Source: Aureispira anguillae (GTDB lineage Bacteria > Bacteroidota > Bacteroidia > Chitinophagales > Saprospiraceae). From it: a DNA stretch of 64,000 nt. The DNA lies in contig NZ_AP026867.1 of assembly GCF_026000115.1 (NCBI RefSeq), positions 1,023,501-1,087,500 of the forward strand. The letters run 5' to 3'. A program made the position numbers and the translations under genes. How positions within the stretch are numbered: position 1 is the stretch's first letter; each line of letters opens with the position of its first letter. Shown here one piece after another: positions 1 to 7,371 of the stretch. The notes under the pieces are model-generated. The model ran no database searches. It had not been told where the DNA came from and saw only the letters and a list, made by a program, of their open reading frames with translations.

Positions 1-54
1 TCCATGTAACTAGAATTTGCTTTTCTTGAAAAAAATTCTTATTTTCGTAACATA

Positions 55-234
55 GTCCGCAAAACTATCTATTTTTCAAAGGAAACTTTTCCTTATTATA
101 TTAAGTTAGGTTAACAAGAGATAACAAGGCTCCTGACCCTTCCTACCTTACAGTTTTCTGTATGGAGTAGGTAGTTTTTGCGGACGAATAGGGCAGGGGT
201 CTTTATTATTATTAACTAAAATTCGTCCGCAAAA
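55..234. repeat. Three copies of a GTCCGCAAAA decamer, two of them arms of a 14-bp inverted repeat
   Basis: GTCCGCAAAA occurs at 55-64 and 225-234 in direct orientation and, inverted, at 176-185. The copies at 176-189 and 221-234 form a perfect 14-bp inverted repeat with a 31-base loop. The right arm runs into the ATG of the next gene at 234. Between 130 and 175 there are further short complementary stretches (CCTACC with GGTAG). This could be an operator, a replication or attachment site, or an RNA leader; the sequence does not decide. Confidence 0.5.
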
Positions 235-428
235 TGAAGAACGTTAAAAATCCATCCCCGAAATTACTATTAGTATTAGGAATGATTAGTGAGCATAAAA
301 TGAGTATGCTTGACATTTTATTTGAAGCTGCTACCCGTCATGCAGCACAACTAAAAGGCAATGAACAATACGAAGATGAAGTGCTGTTAACATTCGATTT
401 ACTGAAAGATGTAATTTTGGAAAGCTAA
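234..428 (+). CDS. Small hypothetical protein (64 aa)
   Basis: I do not recognise this protein. It is 64 residues long, mostly helical in appearance, with a hydrophobic N-terminal patch around LLLVLGM (residues 11-17) and an acidic C-terminal half ending DLLKDVILES. The start ATG overlaps the right arm of a 14-bp inverted repeat, so the leader is likely to be structured and the ribosome site hidden or regulated. A good intrinsic terminator follows directly, which supports it being transcribed as a single-gene unit. It points against the leftward genes next to it and is probably part of the mobile element. Confidence 0.45.
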   Translation: MKNVKNPSPKLLLVLGMISEHKMSMLDILFEAATRHAAQLKGNEQYEDEVLLTFDLLKDVILES

Positions 429-436
429 AGAATAGA

Positions 437-464
437 AGCCTGTCCTTTTGGATGGGCTTTTTTA
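437..464 (+). terminator. Intrinsic terminator
   Basis: AGCCTGTCC pairs with GGATGGGCT across a TTTT loop (two G-U pairs) and is followed by a T run at 458-463. It lies 9 bases after the stop of the 64-aa gene and overlaps the stop of the convergent gene. Confidence 0.7.
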
Positions 465-1208
465 TCCACTATAAATAAAAGTAGAAAGAATATTGATTAA
501 AAGACTTAGAATTATGACCCCAAATACAAGGTTTCGAATTTTTAATCTATGTAAGTACTCCTTTTTTTGTTTTCCTAGTGCAACAAAGATATGAGGGAAC
601 AAATATTTCTTAATTTTTTCAAAAAAGATACTAATAAGTACTCCAAGGAAAAAAAAGGATGTTAATACCTTTACAGGGATCTTATGATTTAGAATTTCTA
701 ATGAATTACTATTTTCCATTCCATGAGAATTATTATCAATATAAAATATGTAGAATGTTAGTAAAAGTGCGACAAATAGAGGAGCTATAAGTATCAAGTC
801 TGTTTTACTTATAAGATTACTTTTAGTTTTAAATCCTCTTAAAAATTTATTTAATTCATCATCAAACCTAAAACCCCAATCTTGTATATCATAGTCTAAA
901 TGATACCGAATTGTATGATTCATGGATAAAAATTCTTTCCCTAAATATATTGAAAGATGAGCAGAGTCGTCTCCTAATCCCTTCTTGCATGAAGTTTGAA
1001 TATGTATTAATTTCCTCTCCTTGTGGTTTGGATAGTTAAATAAATCTTGAAGATCTTGAAACTTTATTGTCGTTTTATCAATTGTTCCTCCAATTAACTC
1101 AATACTAGTGAAATATTTGAGAAGGAACTGGTGGAATTCAGTAAAGTTTTCTTCATTGATGATTAACGAGTGATTTTTTGTTTCATACTTTGAAAAATTG
1201 CTTGGCAT
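462..1208 (-). CDS. Hypothetical membrane protein (248 aa, three membrane segments)
   Basis: No known family is recognised. The N-terminal 130 residues are soluble and mixed in character. Then come three hydrophobic segments at about 138-158 (LILIAPLFVALLLTFYIFYI), 180-198 and 227-245, with a basic stretch between the last two. This layout, a soluble domain followed by a small membrane domain, is common in effectors of accessory defence modules, but nothing in the sequence proves that role. It lies last in the leftward run behind the AIPR gene, with 144 bases between them, so co-transcription is possible but not shown. Confidence 0.6.
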   Translation of the reverse strand: MPSNFSKYETKNHSLIINEENFTEFHQFLLKYFTSIELIGGTIDKTTIKFQDLQDLFNYPNHKERKLIHIQTSCKKGLGDDSAHLSIYLGKEFLSMNHTIRYHLDYDIQDWGFRFDDELNKFLRGFKTKSNLISKTDLILIAPLFVALLLTFYIFYIDNNSHGMENSNSLEILNHKIPVKVLTSFFFLGVLISIFFEKIKKYLFPHIFVALGKQKKEYLHRLKIRNLVFGVIILSLLINILSTFIYSG

Positions 1209-1352
1209 AGGTTTAAAAACTTTTTAATCAAAGATGACTTTTGACGCTTGATAATTCATTATTATAGGTAGATAAAAAGCAATGTAAACGCTTACATAGG
1301 CATCTGCATTGCTTTTGGTTATTATATTATGCTATGTTTAATTTTACAAAAA

Positions 1353-2531
1353 TTAAGCATTATGAATACTCTTATATATCTGAGTGATTTGGTTTAAAGA
1401 AGAATAGCAAGCTTTACTTTTTCCCATTAACATGGGGTTGCTATTTGCTATATCCATATAAGTGCTTTTTGCAGCAGTAATTAGTTGATTATCATTAAAA
1501 AAAGTAGGGGGCATATATTGCCATTCTCCATTTTTAAAAATAATGAATTCCGATAAAGCAGCTAGTATTGGAAATACAATACCATCTGGGATATTTTGTA
1601 TCTGACCTTTAGAATCTCTTTCTATGCTTTTGATTCTAGTACCCACAAAACCACTATGTTTTTTCCATTTCCAGTATAAAGCCCAAGCGTTCGATGCTAT
1701 ATCTAGGTAGAAATTATATAAGGCTAGGTTTTTTTTGTGATCCTTGTCATTTTGATCTTTTGCTTTCTTATATACCTCTTGGAATTGTTTTAAACATTTA
1801 GATTTCATATTATAGGCATATACTTTATTAACTTCCCCTTTCTGTATCCAAAGTTCTTTTGGAGTTAAAGCTGTAAGTACCTGTAATAATCTTTCTGATT
1901 GGATATAGTTATCAGAAAGCTTTGTCTCAGATTTTTTTAATTTAGAACTAGGAGACTTTCTTTGCATAGCAGCTTCTAGCTCATCTAATTGCCCTAACCT
2001 TCCAACAATAGATATTGTCATTACATCATTTTGAAAATTTCTTGCAATAGAAACAGAGGCTATTAAATCTTCATCAGAAGTGACAATTATTTCAAACTTA
2101 ATAAAAGCTTCGAAATCACCAGCTATTAAATTAGGATTATCCTTGAAGAAATCTTTTACTACACCTTGTGTTTGAGCCCCATTTATTATACTAGGATTGG
2201 TAAGGATTAATTGTCTATTTTTTTCATCGACAACCAACCCTCTTGCTACGATAGTTACTCCTCCATTTAGAACTGAAAAGTGGTGAGGAGTATTTTCTAA
2301 TGTATCAAGTATTGCTCTATGTACCTGCGTTGGTCGTTTTCTTGTTTTACCCTCTGCTTCAAGTAAGTAATCTCTTACATTTTCATCAGTAGGTATATTT
2401 AGAATAGACGAAATAGGAAATTGACCAACATAAACTTTTCGATCATTAGATTTGTCATCAGGGGAACTGATATTACGATTAGTATGGAACGGGATATAGA
2501 ATATATTCCCTTTCTTTTGGAAAGAACTCAT
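1353..2531 (-). CDS. AIPR-family (abortive infection phage resistance) protein
   Basis: The protein is 392 residues long. The AIPR signature lies at about residues 80-125: HHFSVLNGGVTIVARG, then LTNPSIINGAQTQGVV, matching the family pattern of N-N-G-[IV]-T followed by NP.IVNG.QT. AIPR proteins were named after lactococcal abortive infection genes and are often found in restriction and defence islands; the biochemical activity is not well defined. Here the gene sits directly downstream of the phage-like structural run, after a 135-base gap, on the same strand. That position suggests cargo carried by the element to exclude competing phages. Family assignment is good; the defence role is inferred from family and context. 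Confidence 0.82.
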   Translation of the reverse strand: MSSFQKKGNIFYIPFHTNRNISSPDDKSNDRKVYVGQFPISSILNIPTDENVRDYLLEAEGKTRKRPTQVHRAILDTLENTPHHFSVLNGGVTIVARGLVVDEKNRQLILTNPSIINGAQTQGVVKDFFKDNPNLIAGDFEAFIKFEIIVTSDEDLIASVSIARNFQNDVMTISIVGRLGQLDELEAAMQRKSPSSKLKKSETKLSDNYIQSERLLQVLTALTPKELWIQKGEVNKVYAYNMKSKCLKQFQEVYKKAKDQNDKDHKKNLALYNFYLDIASNAWALYWKWKKHSGFVGTRIKSIERDSKGQIQNIPDGIVFPILAALSEFIIFKNGEWQYMPPTFFNDNQLITAAKSTYMDIANSNPMLMGKSKACYSSLNQITQIYKSIHNA

Positions 2532-2666
2532 AAATTAATTTGTTTTCTACTCATCATCTGCTTTTTTCATTGGAAATCCATCCAAGAATTGATGTATAAG
2601 TAATTGTTAGTAATAAAGCAATTATACAATTATTTTTTTAGAAATAAAAAATATTACATGTGTTTT

Positions 2667-2897
2667 TTACTTCCCAAAGAAAAAAATAACAAGCCCAAGC
2701 ATAAGCAGCAATCCAATAAAAATAATCAAATCTTGGTTATTTTTATTGGAATACTTACCCTCCTTAAAAAACACCGCTCTATCAAAAGCAGCATTATCAG
2801 CTTCCAGTTGTTCAACTTGATCGACCGAGTTAAAGATACCATCAATAAGGCTGCCCCAGATACCGCCCCCCATACCGCTACTTTGTTCTTTAGCCAT
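2667..2897 (-). CDS. Small membrane protein of the structural run (76 aa)
   Basis: Last gene of the compact leftward run. A glycine-rich start (GMGGGIWGSL) is followed by a short helical acidic part and one C-terminal membrane segment (residues 58-75) ending in a lysine, so the soluble part probably faces away from the side of the final lysine. It starts 2 bases after the stop of the upstream gene. Its pattern of one terminal membrane helix is shared with most genes of the run, which suggests a virion membrane protein. No family is recognised. Confidence 0.6.
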   Translation of the reverse strand: MAKEQSSGMGGGIWGSLIDGIFNSVDQVEQLEADNAAFDRAVFFKEGKYSNKNNQDLIIFIGLLLMLGLVIFFFGK

Positions 2898-2899
2898 GA

Positions 2900-3298
2900 T
2901 TAAATTCGTTGAATAATGATGTAAATAAGGATCATAAGAAGCACAGCACTAGCCAACTGTAATAGGGTGAACTCACGTCCTAAAATATTGATAGAGCCAG
3001 AAATACGAGGTTCAAAATCAGGACAAGAAACCCCATAAAGATCCCAAGCATTCTGTGGGTTTTGACAAAGAAAATCTTCGACCTTATCCATAGAGCGGTC
3101 GGCATTGCAAGCCCTTACACAGCTTTCATAAAATATCCCTCCATAAGCATCCTGGTTAGGCGCACAAATGCGAAAAATACAATCTTTGGTTTCTTGGCAT
3201 TCTGTCACAAAACCACAGGCAGAGCCTTCGTCATAGTAGCCTTGACGCATTTTGTCAAAAGATCCTGTATTACTCAACAACGAACCGATTAAACTCAT
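2900..3298 (-). CDS. Cysteine-rich membrane protein of the structural run (132 aa)
   Basis: The soluble part (residues 1-108) contains nine cysteines, e.g. at CGFVTEC, CIFRIC, CVRAC and one in LYGVSC, spaced in a way that suggests disulphides and hence an extracytoplasmic or virion-surface location. One C-terminal membrane segment (about 112-130) ends in QRI. The upstream gene ends 14 bases away. A membrane-anchored spike, fibre or penton-associated role is possible but speculative. No family is recognised. Confidence 0.62.
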   Translation of the reverse strand: MSLIGSLLSNTGSFDKMRQGYYDEGSACGFVTECQETKDCIFRICAPNQDAYGGIFYESCVRACNADRSMDKVEDFLCQNPQNAWDLYGVSCPDFEPRISGSINILGREFTLLQLASAVLLMILIYIIIQRI

Positions 3299-3312
3299 TT
3301 TTAACTTTTTTG

Positions 3313-3570
3313 TTAGGTTCCAGTATGTTCACAATATCCTTCGTCGAGCACCTGAGCATGGGCTAGTGTCCAATTGCCCCCGTTTTCGTTGTAGTAATAT
3401 TGCTTTTTGCCTTTAAAATCTGCCCAACTTATCTCTTTACAGCCTTGGTCATTGGAATTTTTAGCCCCTTTAGTCCCTTTTTTATCATTAGAAGCCTTGG
3501 AGACCAACAACAAAAAAAGAAGCACCAAAACCAATGCTAAAACCCACCAGTATTTTTGAATTGCTTTCAT
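3313..3570 (-). CDS. Small membrane protein of the structural run (85 aa)
   Basis: One N-terminal membrane segment (residues 6-26, WWVLALVLVLLFLLLVS) preceded by KAIQK, then a charged linker with repeated K/G/N and a C-terminal part with two cysteines (C45 region and C80 region). It begins 2 bases after the stop of the upstream gene. The layout fits a type II anchored protein of the virion membrane or the host envelope. No family is recognised. Confidence 0.6.
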   Translation of the reverse strand: MKAIQKYWWVLALVLVLLFLLLVSKASNDKKGTKGAKNSNDQGCKEISWADFKGKKQYYYNENGGNWTLAHAQVLDEGYCEHTGT

Positions 3571-3572
3571 AA

Positions 3573-3953
3573 TTATACATTCATAAAACAGAAACCATCT
3601 TTTTGTACTTGTTCGTCAGCTTCAGCCCAATAGGCGTAATCTCTAATGGCTTCAAAATGGTCAGGAATTCCAGCTCCTATTGCCTCCGCTCTATATTCCC
3701 GATACAATTCAAAAACATCTTTCGAATATTCTCCAGCTCGGACTTGATTGGCAATACTATCCCTAGCCACTGTTTTTTTACCCAAATACAAACTGCCTGT
3801 TATTTTGGTACAGGTTTGTTTTTGAAGATCTTCTTTTTCTTGTTCATTTTTAGGATCGTTAGGATCGTCTTTTTTACGATTCAAGGTAAAAAACACCCAA
3901 ACAAGGAATAGGAGAGCAGCGGCAACCAATATTATTTTTACACGATTATCCAT
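3573..3953 (-). CDS. Small membrane protein of the structural run (126 aa)
   Basis: One N-terminal membrane segment (about residues 7-25, IILVAAALLFLVWVFFTLN) is followed by a highly charged KKDDPNDPKNEQEKED linker and a helical soluble domain containing two cysteines (one in KQTCTKI, one in DGFCFM). It is separated by 1 base from its upstream neighbour, so translation is probably coupled. It resembles its neighbour at 6063-6524 in layout: anchor, linker, then a domain with the motif ELYREYRAEA. Function unknown; a virion membrane role is inferred from context. Confidence 0.6.
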   Translation of the reverse strand: MDNRVKIILVAAALLFLVWVFFTLNRKKDDPNDPKNEQEKEDLQKQTCTKITGSLYLGKKTVARDSIANQVRAGEYSKDVFELYREYRAEAIGAGIPDHFEAIRDYAYWAEADEQVQKDGFCFMNV

Positions 3954-3954
3954 A

Positions 3955-4278
3955 TCAAAAGGGCCATTTATTTTTTAACCAATTCTTTTTTGCATTCCAC
4001 CAAATAGAACAATCAATCAACCAAGCGTGGATTTTATAATCAAACAAAAAATAACCAATCGTGGACAAGCTGAGAAAGCCCATTGTATAACATAGCATAA
4101 TAGCAGCATGAAGTTGCTTTTGCAATAGCTCTATTTGCTGGTGGTGCAAATCAAAATATTGATTTAATTGCTCGTTATAATCTTGCGCTAATAGAGCCGA
4201 AAAACTTAATAAAAGAACATGCAAGGCAAGGACTTTTATTTTGGTTGTTTTTTCGATTGTGGGGATAATGGTTATCAT
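3955..4278 (-). CDS. Small membrane protein with a signal-like N-terminus (107 aa)
   Basis: I place the start at the ATG at 4278 (MITIIPTIEK), 7 bases after the stop of the lysozyme-like gene, rather than at a more upstream in-frame codon that would overlap it. Residues 16-31 look like a signal or anchor segment ending SALLAQ. A coiled, glutamine-rich stretch (about 33-58) precedes a second hydrophobic segment (about 60-80), and the tail is rich in W and K. Being next to the lysozyme-like gene it could be a spanin- or holin-like lysis protein, but no such motif is recognised. Confidence 0.55.
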   Translation of the reverse strand: MITIIPTIEKTTKIKVLALHVLLLSFSALLAQDYNEQLNQYFDLHHQQIELLQKQLHAAIMLCYTMGFLSLSTIGYFLFDYKIHAWLIDCSIWWNAKKNWLKNKWPF

Positions 4279-4285
4279 CGTTTTT

Positions 4286-4960
4286 CTATTTTTTGAACAG
4301 CATCCACCCAATTAATACTAAGAGTAGGATCCCTAAAGCAATGCTGAGATAAATCCAAGATTTGTTATTGTACTTTTCTGGCAAACCGAGCTTTTCGGCG
4401 GTCTCACTCATTTCAGGGTAATCCTTATCTAAAGAACTCAGCCAAACCGATTTTGCAGGGCTAGTTTTTGAATTATAATACTCTATTTGCCGTTTTCTAA
4501 ATGCATTATTCAGCCGAGCAACGCTTTTTTCTATTTGGCGATTAATGGCTCCCAAGGTTTGTGGGCCAACAACTCCATCAACCGCAATATTTTCCCCTAA
4601 ATCATTTAACCCCTTTTGCATATTCCAAACACCACCACCACTAGATTTCATATCGGCTAAAAAATCTGCAATGGTTTGATTTTCTATATCAGGAGCTTTG
4701 ATAGGCATCCAGTAATTATCTCGGTAAATTTGGAGTGCTTCAGCTTCTGTTAATGCTTTCATTTCAGCAGCCGTAACAGCATGCCCTCGCCATTCGGAAA
4801 GGGTAGGAGCAGCAATAGACATATTGGTTCCTGCCTGAATTCCAACCCCTATTTTTCCACCCGTATAATTACCAGGATCCCAGTTCTCATTTTGATAGCC
4901 AGCCTTTATTCGGCGGTATCTTCTTTTACCAGGTTTTACCCATTCCTCAAATTTTGCCAT
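4286..4960 (-). CDS. GH108-like lysozyme domain protein with PG-binding domain and C-terminal anchor
   Basis: Start chosen at MAKFEEW, just after the stop of the upstream gene. Residues about 15-110 fit the glycoside hydrolase 108 fold (DPGNYTGGKIGVG, then the EALQIYRDNYW motif). Residues 120-170 fit the PG_binding_3 domain (MQKGLNDLG...VDGVVGPQTLGAINRQ). Residues about 202-222 form a membrane segment ending FKK. Anchored lysozymes are used by membrane-containing phages to open peptidoglycan at entry. Oddly, the place where the family has its catalytic glutamate (EGGY) reads KAGY here, so the usual acid residue seems missing. It may be inactive, or use another acidic residue. Confidence 0.8.
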   Translation of the reverse strand: MAKFEEWVKPGKRRYRRIKAGYQNENWDPGNYTGGKIGVGIQAGTNMSIAAPTLSEWRGHAVTAAEMKALTEAEALQIYRDNYWMPIKAPDIENQTIADFLADMKSSGGGVWNMQKGLNDLGENIAVDGVVGPQTLGAINRQIEKSVARLNNAFRKRQIEYYNSKTSPAKSVWLSSLDKDYPEMSETAEKLGLPEKYNNKSWIYLSIALGILLLVLIGWMLFKK

Positions 4961-4985
4961 TTTTATAATTTTTGGAGCTAAAAAA

Positions 4986-5204
4986 CTAAAGCATTGCTGC
5001 ACTAAGCGCAGGATCCGTATGGCTAGGAGCTGTATCTAGATTAGTGGTAGAATCATCACTATGATCGTTGCACTTACAAGGCGTTTTGCTTCCTGTTTTT
5101 CCCATGATATAATCGTTCATGTTCTTTTTCTCTCTGTAATCCATCCAAGTTACAATCAATAGTAATCCAGCAAGTACAAGAGTTAAGATTTGAAAAGGCT
5201 TCAT
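4986..5204 (-). CDS. Small membrane protein of the structural run (72 aa)
   Basis: One N-terminal membrane segment (residues 4-20, FQILTLVLAGLLLIVTW), then a charged linker with two cysteines in the pattern CKC and a low-complexity tail rich in D, S and T. It lies between a strong terminator hairpin (5232-5271) and the lysozyme-like gene, so it is the first gene of the part of the run that is expressed only by read-through. No family is recognised. Confidence 0.58.
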   Translation of the reverse strand: MKPFQILTLVLAGLLLIVTWMDYREKKNMNDYIMGKTGSKTPCKCNDHSDDSTTNLDTAPSHTDPALSAAML

Positions 5205-5231
5205 GCTATAATATGTTTGTTATGGTGTAAT

Positions 5232-5271
5232 AAAAAAACTCGCAGCTCCAACAAGTCGGGGAGATGCGAGC
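5232..5271 (-). terminator. Strong intrinsic terminator inside the structural run
   Basis: On the minus strand CTCGCATCTCC pairs with GGAGCTGCGAG across a loop of about 10 bases and is followed by seven T. It lies between the 142-aa gene and the 72-aa membrane protein gene. This would give higher expression of the upstream genes (7980 to 5303), as expected for abundant capsid proteins, than of the downstream ones. Confidence 0.8.
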
Positions 5272-5302
5272 TTTCAATTTTTATGGCTAATTAATAGTTA
5301 GA

Positions 5303-5731
5303 CTAGCAGAACTCAGTAGTTGTTTTTCCTGCATAAGTGTAAAAAACAGAATTCAAAACAGATTGCTCTATTATATCATCTGTACTAATTTCTACGCTTA
5401 CCAAATCGCCCCCTTTTACATTGGCTTGGGGAGGTGTTTTATCATTGGCAGGATCGCAAATGAAACCAGCACTTTCGTAGACACGTTCAGATTTTAATTC
5501 TCCATTGACTTTTAATCGAATGGTTATTTTTTTGCCTTCAGATAGTGCTTTGATTGCGCCTACAAATTGAACATAACGCCCCGTATTATCGTAGGATTTA
5601 GGCAAGCAGCTATCAGGAATTTGATACTGACTAGAGGAAACTCCTGGAGTTCCTTCTTTTGTTTTTATAGTTGAAATTTCAGGCTGTGTATTAATCAACA
5701 GCGATGTATCAGGATTTGCGAAAGCAGTCAT
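5303..5731 (-). CDS. Beta-rich structural protein candidate (142 aa)
   Basis: There is no membrane segment. After an N-terminal low-complexity part the protein shows alternating polar and hydrophobic stretches typical of beta strands (KKITIRLKVNGELKSERVYE, GGDLVSVEISTDD) and ends with a cysteine. It is the last gene before a strong terminator, so it lies in the more highly expressed part of the run. A minor capsid, penton or spike role is plausible. I recognise no family and the assignment rests on composition and position. Confidence 0.58.
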   Translation of the reverse strand: MTAFANPDTSLLINTQPEISTIKTKEGTPGVSSSQYQIPDSCLPKSYDNTGRYVQFVGAIKALSEGKKITIRLKVNGELKSERVYESAGFICDPANDKTPPQANVKGGDLVSVEISTDDIIEQSVLNSVFYTYAGKTTTEFC

Positions 5732-5754
5732 TTTCTCTAATTTTTAGTGATAAT

Positions 5755-5880
5755 TTAAGATATTAGGCTATATATCCATAAAGCCAAGACCAAGGCTAAA
5801 AATAGCCCTCCTGTAAGCAAGGCAATGCTCATGGGTTCAGCTTTTGCATTTATGTCTAATTGAATAGGTATAGCTTGCAT
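5755..5880 (-). CDS. Very small membrane protein of the structural run (41 aa)
   Basis: Start placed at MQAIPIQLDINAK, the ATG at 5880; the next upstream in-frame start lies within the neighbouring gene. After 16 polar residues comes one membrane segment (about 19-40, IALLTGGLFLALVLALWIYS). Its size and layout match the small integral membrane proteins of tailless lipid phages. It follows the 55-aa gene after a 10-base gap. Confidence 0.5.
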   Translation of the reverse strand: MQAIPIQLDINAKAEPMSIALLTGGLFLALVLALWIYSLIS

Positions 5881-5890
5881 TTTTATATTT

Positions 5891-6058
5891 TTATGCAGAT
5901 GGGGGAGAGCTATCTCCATTGGCTTGCAAGTCTGCCCAGTAAGCATCACGAGCAGCACGCTTTAAACGTCCTTCCTCCATTCGTTCGTTGCTCTGTAGAG
6001 CCAAATAAACTGCCGCAAAAATAACTACCGCAGCAATGATCCAATCTGTTGGTTTCAT
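5891..6058 (-). CDS. Very small membrane protein of the structural run (55 aa)
   Basis: A short gene reading MKPTDWIIAAVVIFAAVYLA at its N-terminus (one membrane segment, residues 5-20), then a charged helix (NERMEEGRLKRAARDAYW) and a serine/proline tail. It begins 4 bases after the stop of the upstream gene and fills the gap exactly between two other small genes of the run, with no better coding frame on either strand. No family is recognised. Confidence 0.55.
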   Translation of the reverse strand: MKPTDWIIAAVVIFAAVYLALQSNERMEEGRLKRAARDAYWADLQANGDSSPPSA

Positions 6059-6062
6059 AGTA

Positions 6063-6524
6063 CTAAGCGTTGATTTGGTTTAAACGTTCTTTAACGTCAA
6101 AGTATTTATAACAAATGTGTTCAGACCCATATAGCCCTTTTGATCCACACCCTGTATATTCATTACTAATTAAACTTCTTAACGAACTATCATCAAATAA
6201 TCTATCGTATTCATTTACTACAACACGCAATTCATTGTTATTTAGAGCCTCTAAATCTTCAATAACGTCCATCCAAGAAGGCTGCCCAAAGAAATTGGCA
6301 ATATTCCAATTGGTTCCAATCATTTGGTCATGGGCATTTTGAGCAATACGAGTATATTCAGGAGAAGCTTTGCCATTGCTGTCCGTGGTTACATCTCCAT
6401 CCCCTTGTTTTATGGATAGATCCGTTCTAGGTGAAAACCATTTGTTTTTTACCCCTAACCATACCAATACAGCAATTAGTACCAATGCTACAATTAAAAT
6501 AACTGTCCATTTATCTAGCTTCAT
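6063..6524 (-). CDS. Anchored protein of the structural run (153 aa)
   Basis: Start placed at MKLDKWTVILIV (6524), 7 bases after the stop of the 31-aa gene. An N-terminal membrane segment (about 6-26) is followed by a linker and a helical domain with the stretch NNNELRVVVNEYDRLFDDS. Such repeats of ELR.VVN.YD are seen in hypothetical proteins of Bacteroidota phages and plasmids, but I cannot name a family. Two cysteines near the C-terminus. Probably a virion membrane or morphogenesis protein by context. Confidence 0.6.
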   Translation of the reverse strand: MKLDKWTVILIVALVLIAVLVWLGVKNKWFSPRTDLSIKQGDGDVTTDSNGKASPEYTRIAQNAHDQMIGTNWNIANFFGQPSWMDVIEDLEALNNNELRVVVNEYDRLFDDSSLRSLISNEYTGCGSKGLYGSEHICYKYFDVKERLNQINA

Positions 6525-6531
6525 AATCGTA

Positions 6532-6627
6532 TTATTCCCAACCAAAGGCTTTACCAATGCTAAATCCTCTAAAAAGGAGAAACAAGAGCAAAACTAAAAC
6601 CAATAGCGTTACTAAATTAAATTGCAT
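6532..6627 (-). CDS. Tiny membrane peptide (31 aa)
   Basis: The reading frame gives MQFNLVTLLVLVLLLFLLFR followed by GFSIGKAFGWE: a single membrane helix with a short polar tail. It lies 2 bases after the stop of the 6630-6956 gene and fills the space before the next gene of the run. Tiny one-helix proteins of this kind are usual in lipid-containing phages (and also as phage-coat-like or holin-like peptides). It is too short to assign. Confidence 0.42.
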   Translation of the reverse strand: MQFNLVTLLVLVLLLFLLFRGFSIGKAFGWE

Positions 6628-6629
6628 AT

Positions 6630-6956
6630 CTACCAAGTTTTACAAGATGCAGGAATTTTGCCAGCATTTACTAAGTAATGAACGGCATTGACTCTTAGGC
6701 ATTCCTCATAGGTTAAGCCTTCTTTGTGGCAAACATGATCGTTTTGATCTAGCTGTTTTTTTACAATAGCTTTCCAATCTGTATTATTCTCAATCTCCTC
6801 TATTTGAGTTTTAATTTTATCCTCATGCCCTTGACAGGGATATTTTTTTGTAACAACAATGGGCTTTTCTTGATTGGTCAAGTAATACCAAATGCCAACT
6901 AAAATTAATCCTAAGATTAATACAACCCACCAGTTTTTTGAAAACCAAGCTCCCAT
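6630..6956 (-). CDS. Anchored cysteine-containing protein of the structural run (108 aa)
   Basis: Start placed at MGAWFSKNWW (6956), 7 bases after the upstream stop. One N-terminal membrane segment (about 8-28, WWVVLILGLILVGIWYYL), then a charged helix and four cysteines (YPCQG, HVCHK, EECLR, ASCKT) that suggest two disulphides in an extracytoplasmic part. No family is recognised; a virion membrane protein by context. Confidence 0.6.
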   Translation of the reverse strand: MGAWFSKNWWVVLILGLILVGIWYYLTNQEKPIVVTKKYPCQGHEDKIKTQIEEIENNTDWKAIVKKQLDQNDHVCHKEGLTYEECLRVNAVHYLVNAGKIPASCKTW

Positions 6957-6963
6957 GCTATAT

Positions 6964-7320
6964 TTATTTTTTAAATGCAATAACTAATAAAAGAATCAAA
7001 AACAGAATGGCAATTCCCCCAGCAATCCACCAAATTGTAGTATTATTTTGTGTTGGTTGGTAGCCGTAATTACCACCGTAATTGGGTCTTCCATTGGCAA
7101 TACCAACAATGTCTCCAACAACATCGGTAATACCTCCAGCAAAGCTTGCCCAATTGCCAGGATTCCCAAAATATTGACCTATAGCAGAACCCCCATTTTG
7201 ATTAGCAGAAAAATCAGGAAAACTAGCCTGTGCTGCTCCTTCACAATGGGCAGGAACGCCCCCTCCATCAATGCAACTATCATAAATAGCCCACGCTTGA
7301 TCCCATTCTTGTTGCGTCAT
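6964..7320 (-). CDS. Membrane protein of the structural run with glycine-rich middle (118 aa)
   Basis: A short N-terminal domain with two cysteines (DSCIDGGG, AHCEG) is followed by a glycine/asparagine-rich stretch (GQYFGNPGNWASFAGG) containing a mildly hydrophobic GGITDVVGDIVGIANG segment, then one C-terminal membrane segment (about 96-116) ending FKK. It follows the capsid candidate gene after 51 bases and heads the series of small membrane proteins. No family is recognised. Confidence 0.6.
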   Translation of the reverse strand: MTQQEWDQAWAIYDSCIDGGGVPAHCEGAAQASFPDFSANQNGGSAIGQYFGNPGNWASFAGGITDVVGDIVGIANGRPNYGGNYGYQPTQNNTTIWWIAGGIAILFLILLLVIAFKK

Positions 7321-7371
7321 TTCTATAATCTATTAGGTCAAAAAAATAGTATCTCTTTATTGGATTATCGC

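Noticed and set aside
2604-2903. Rightward frames across the small membrane protein genes at the left end
   Set aside because: They run antisense to well-packed leftward genes, have no leader of their own and have low-complexity translation.
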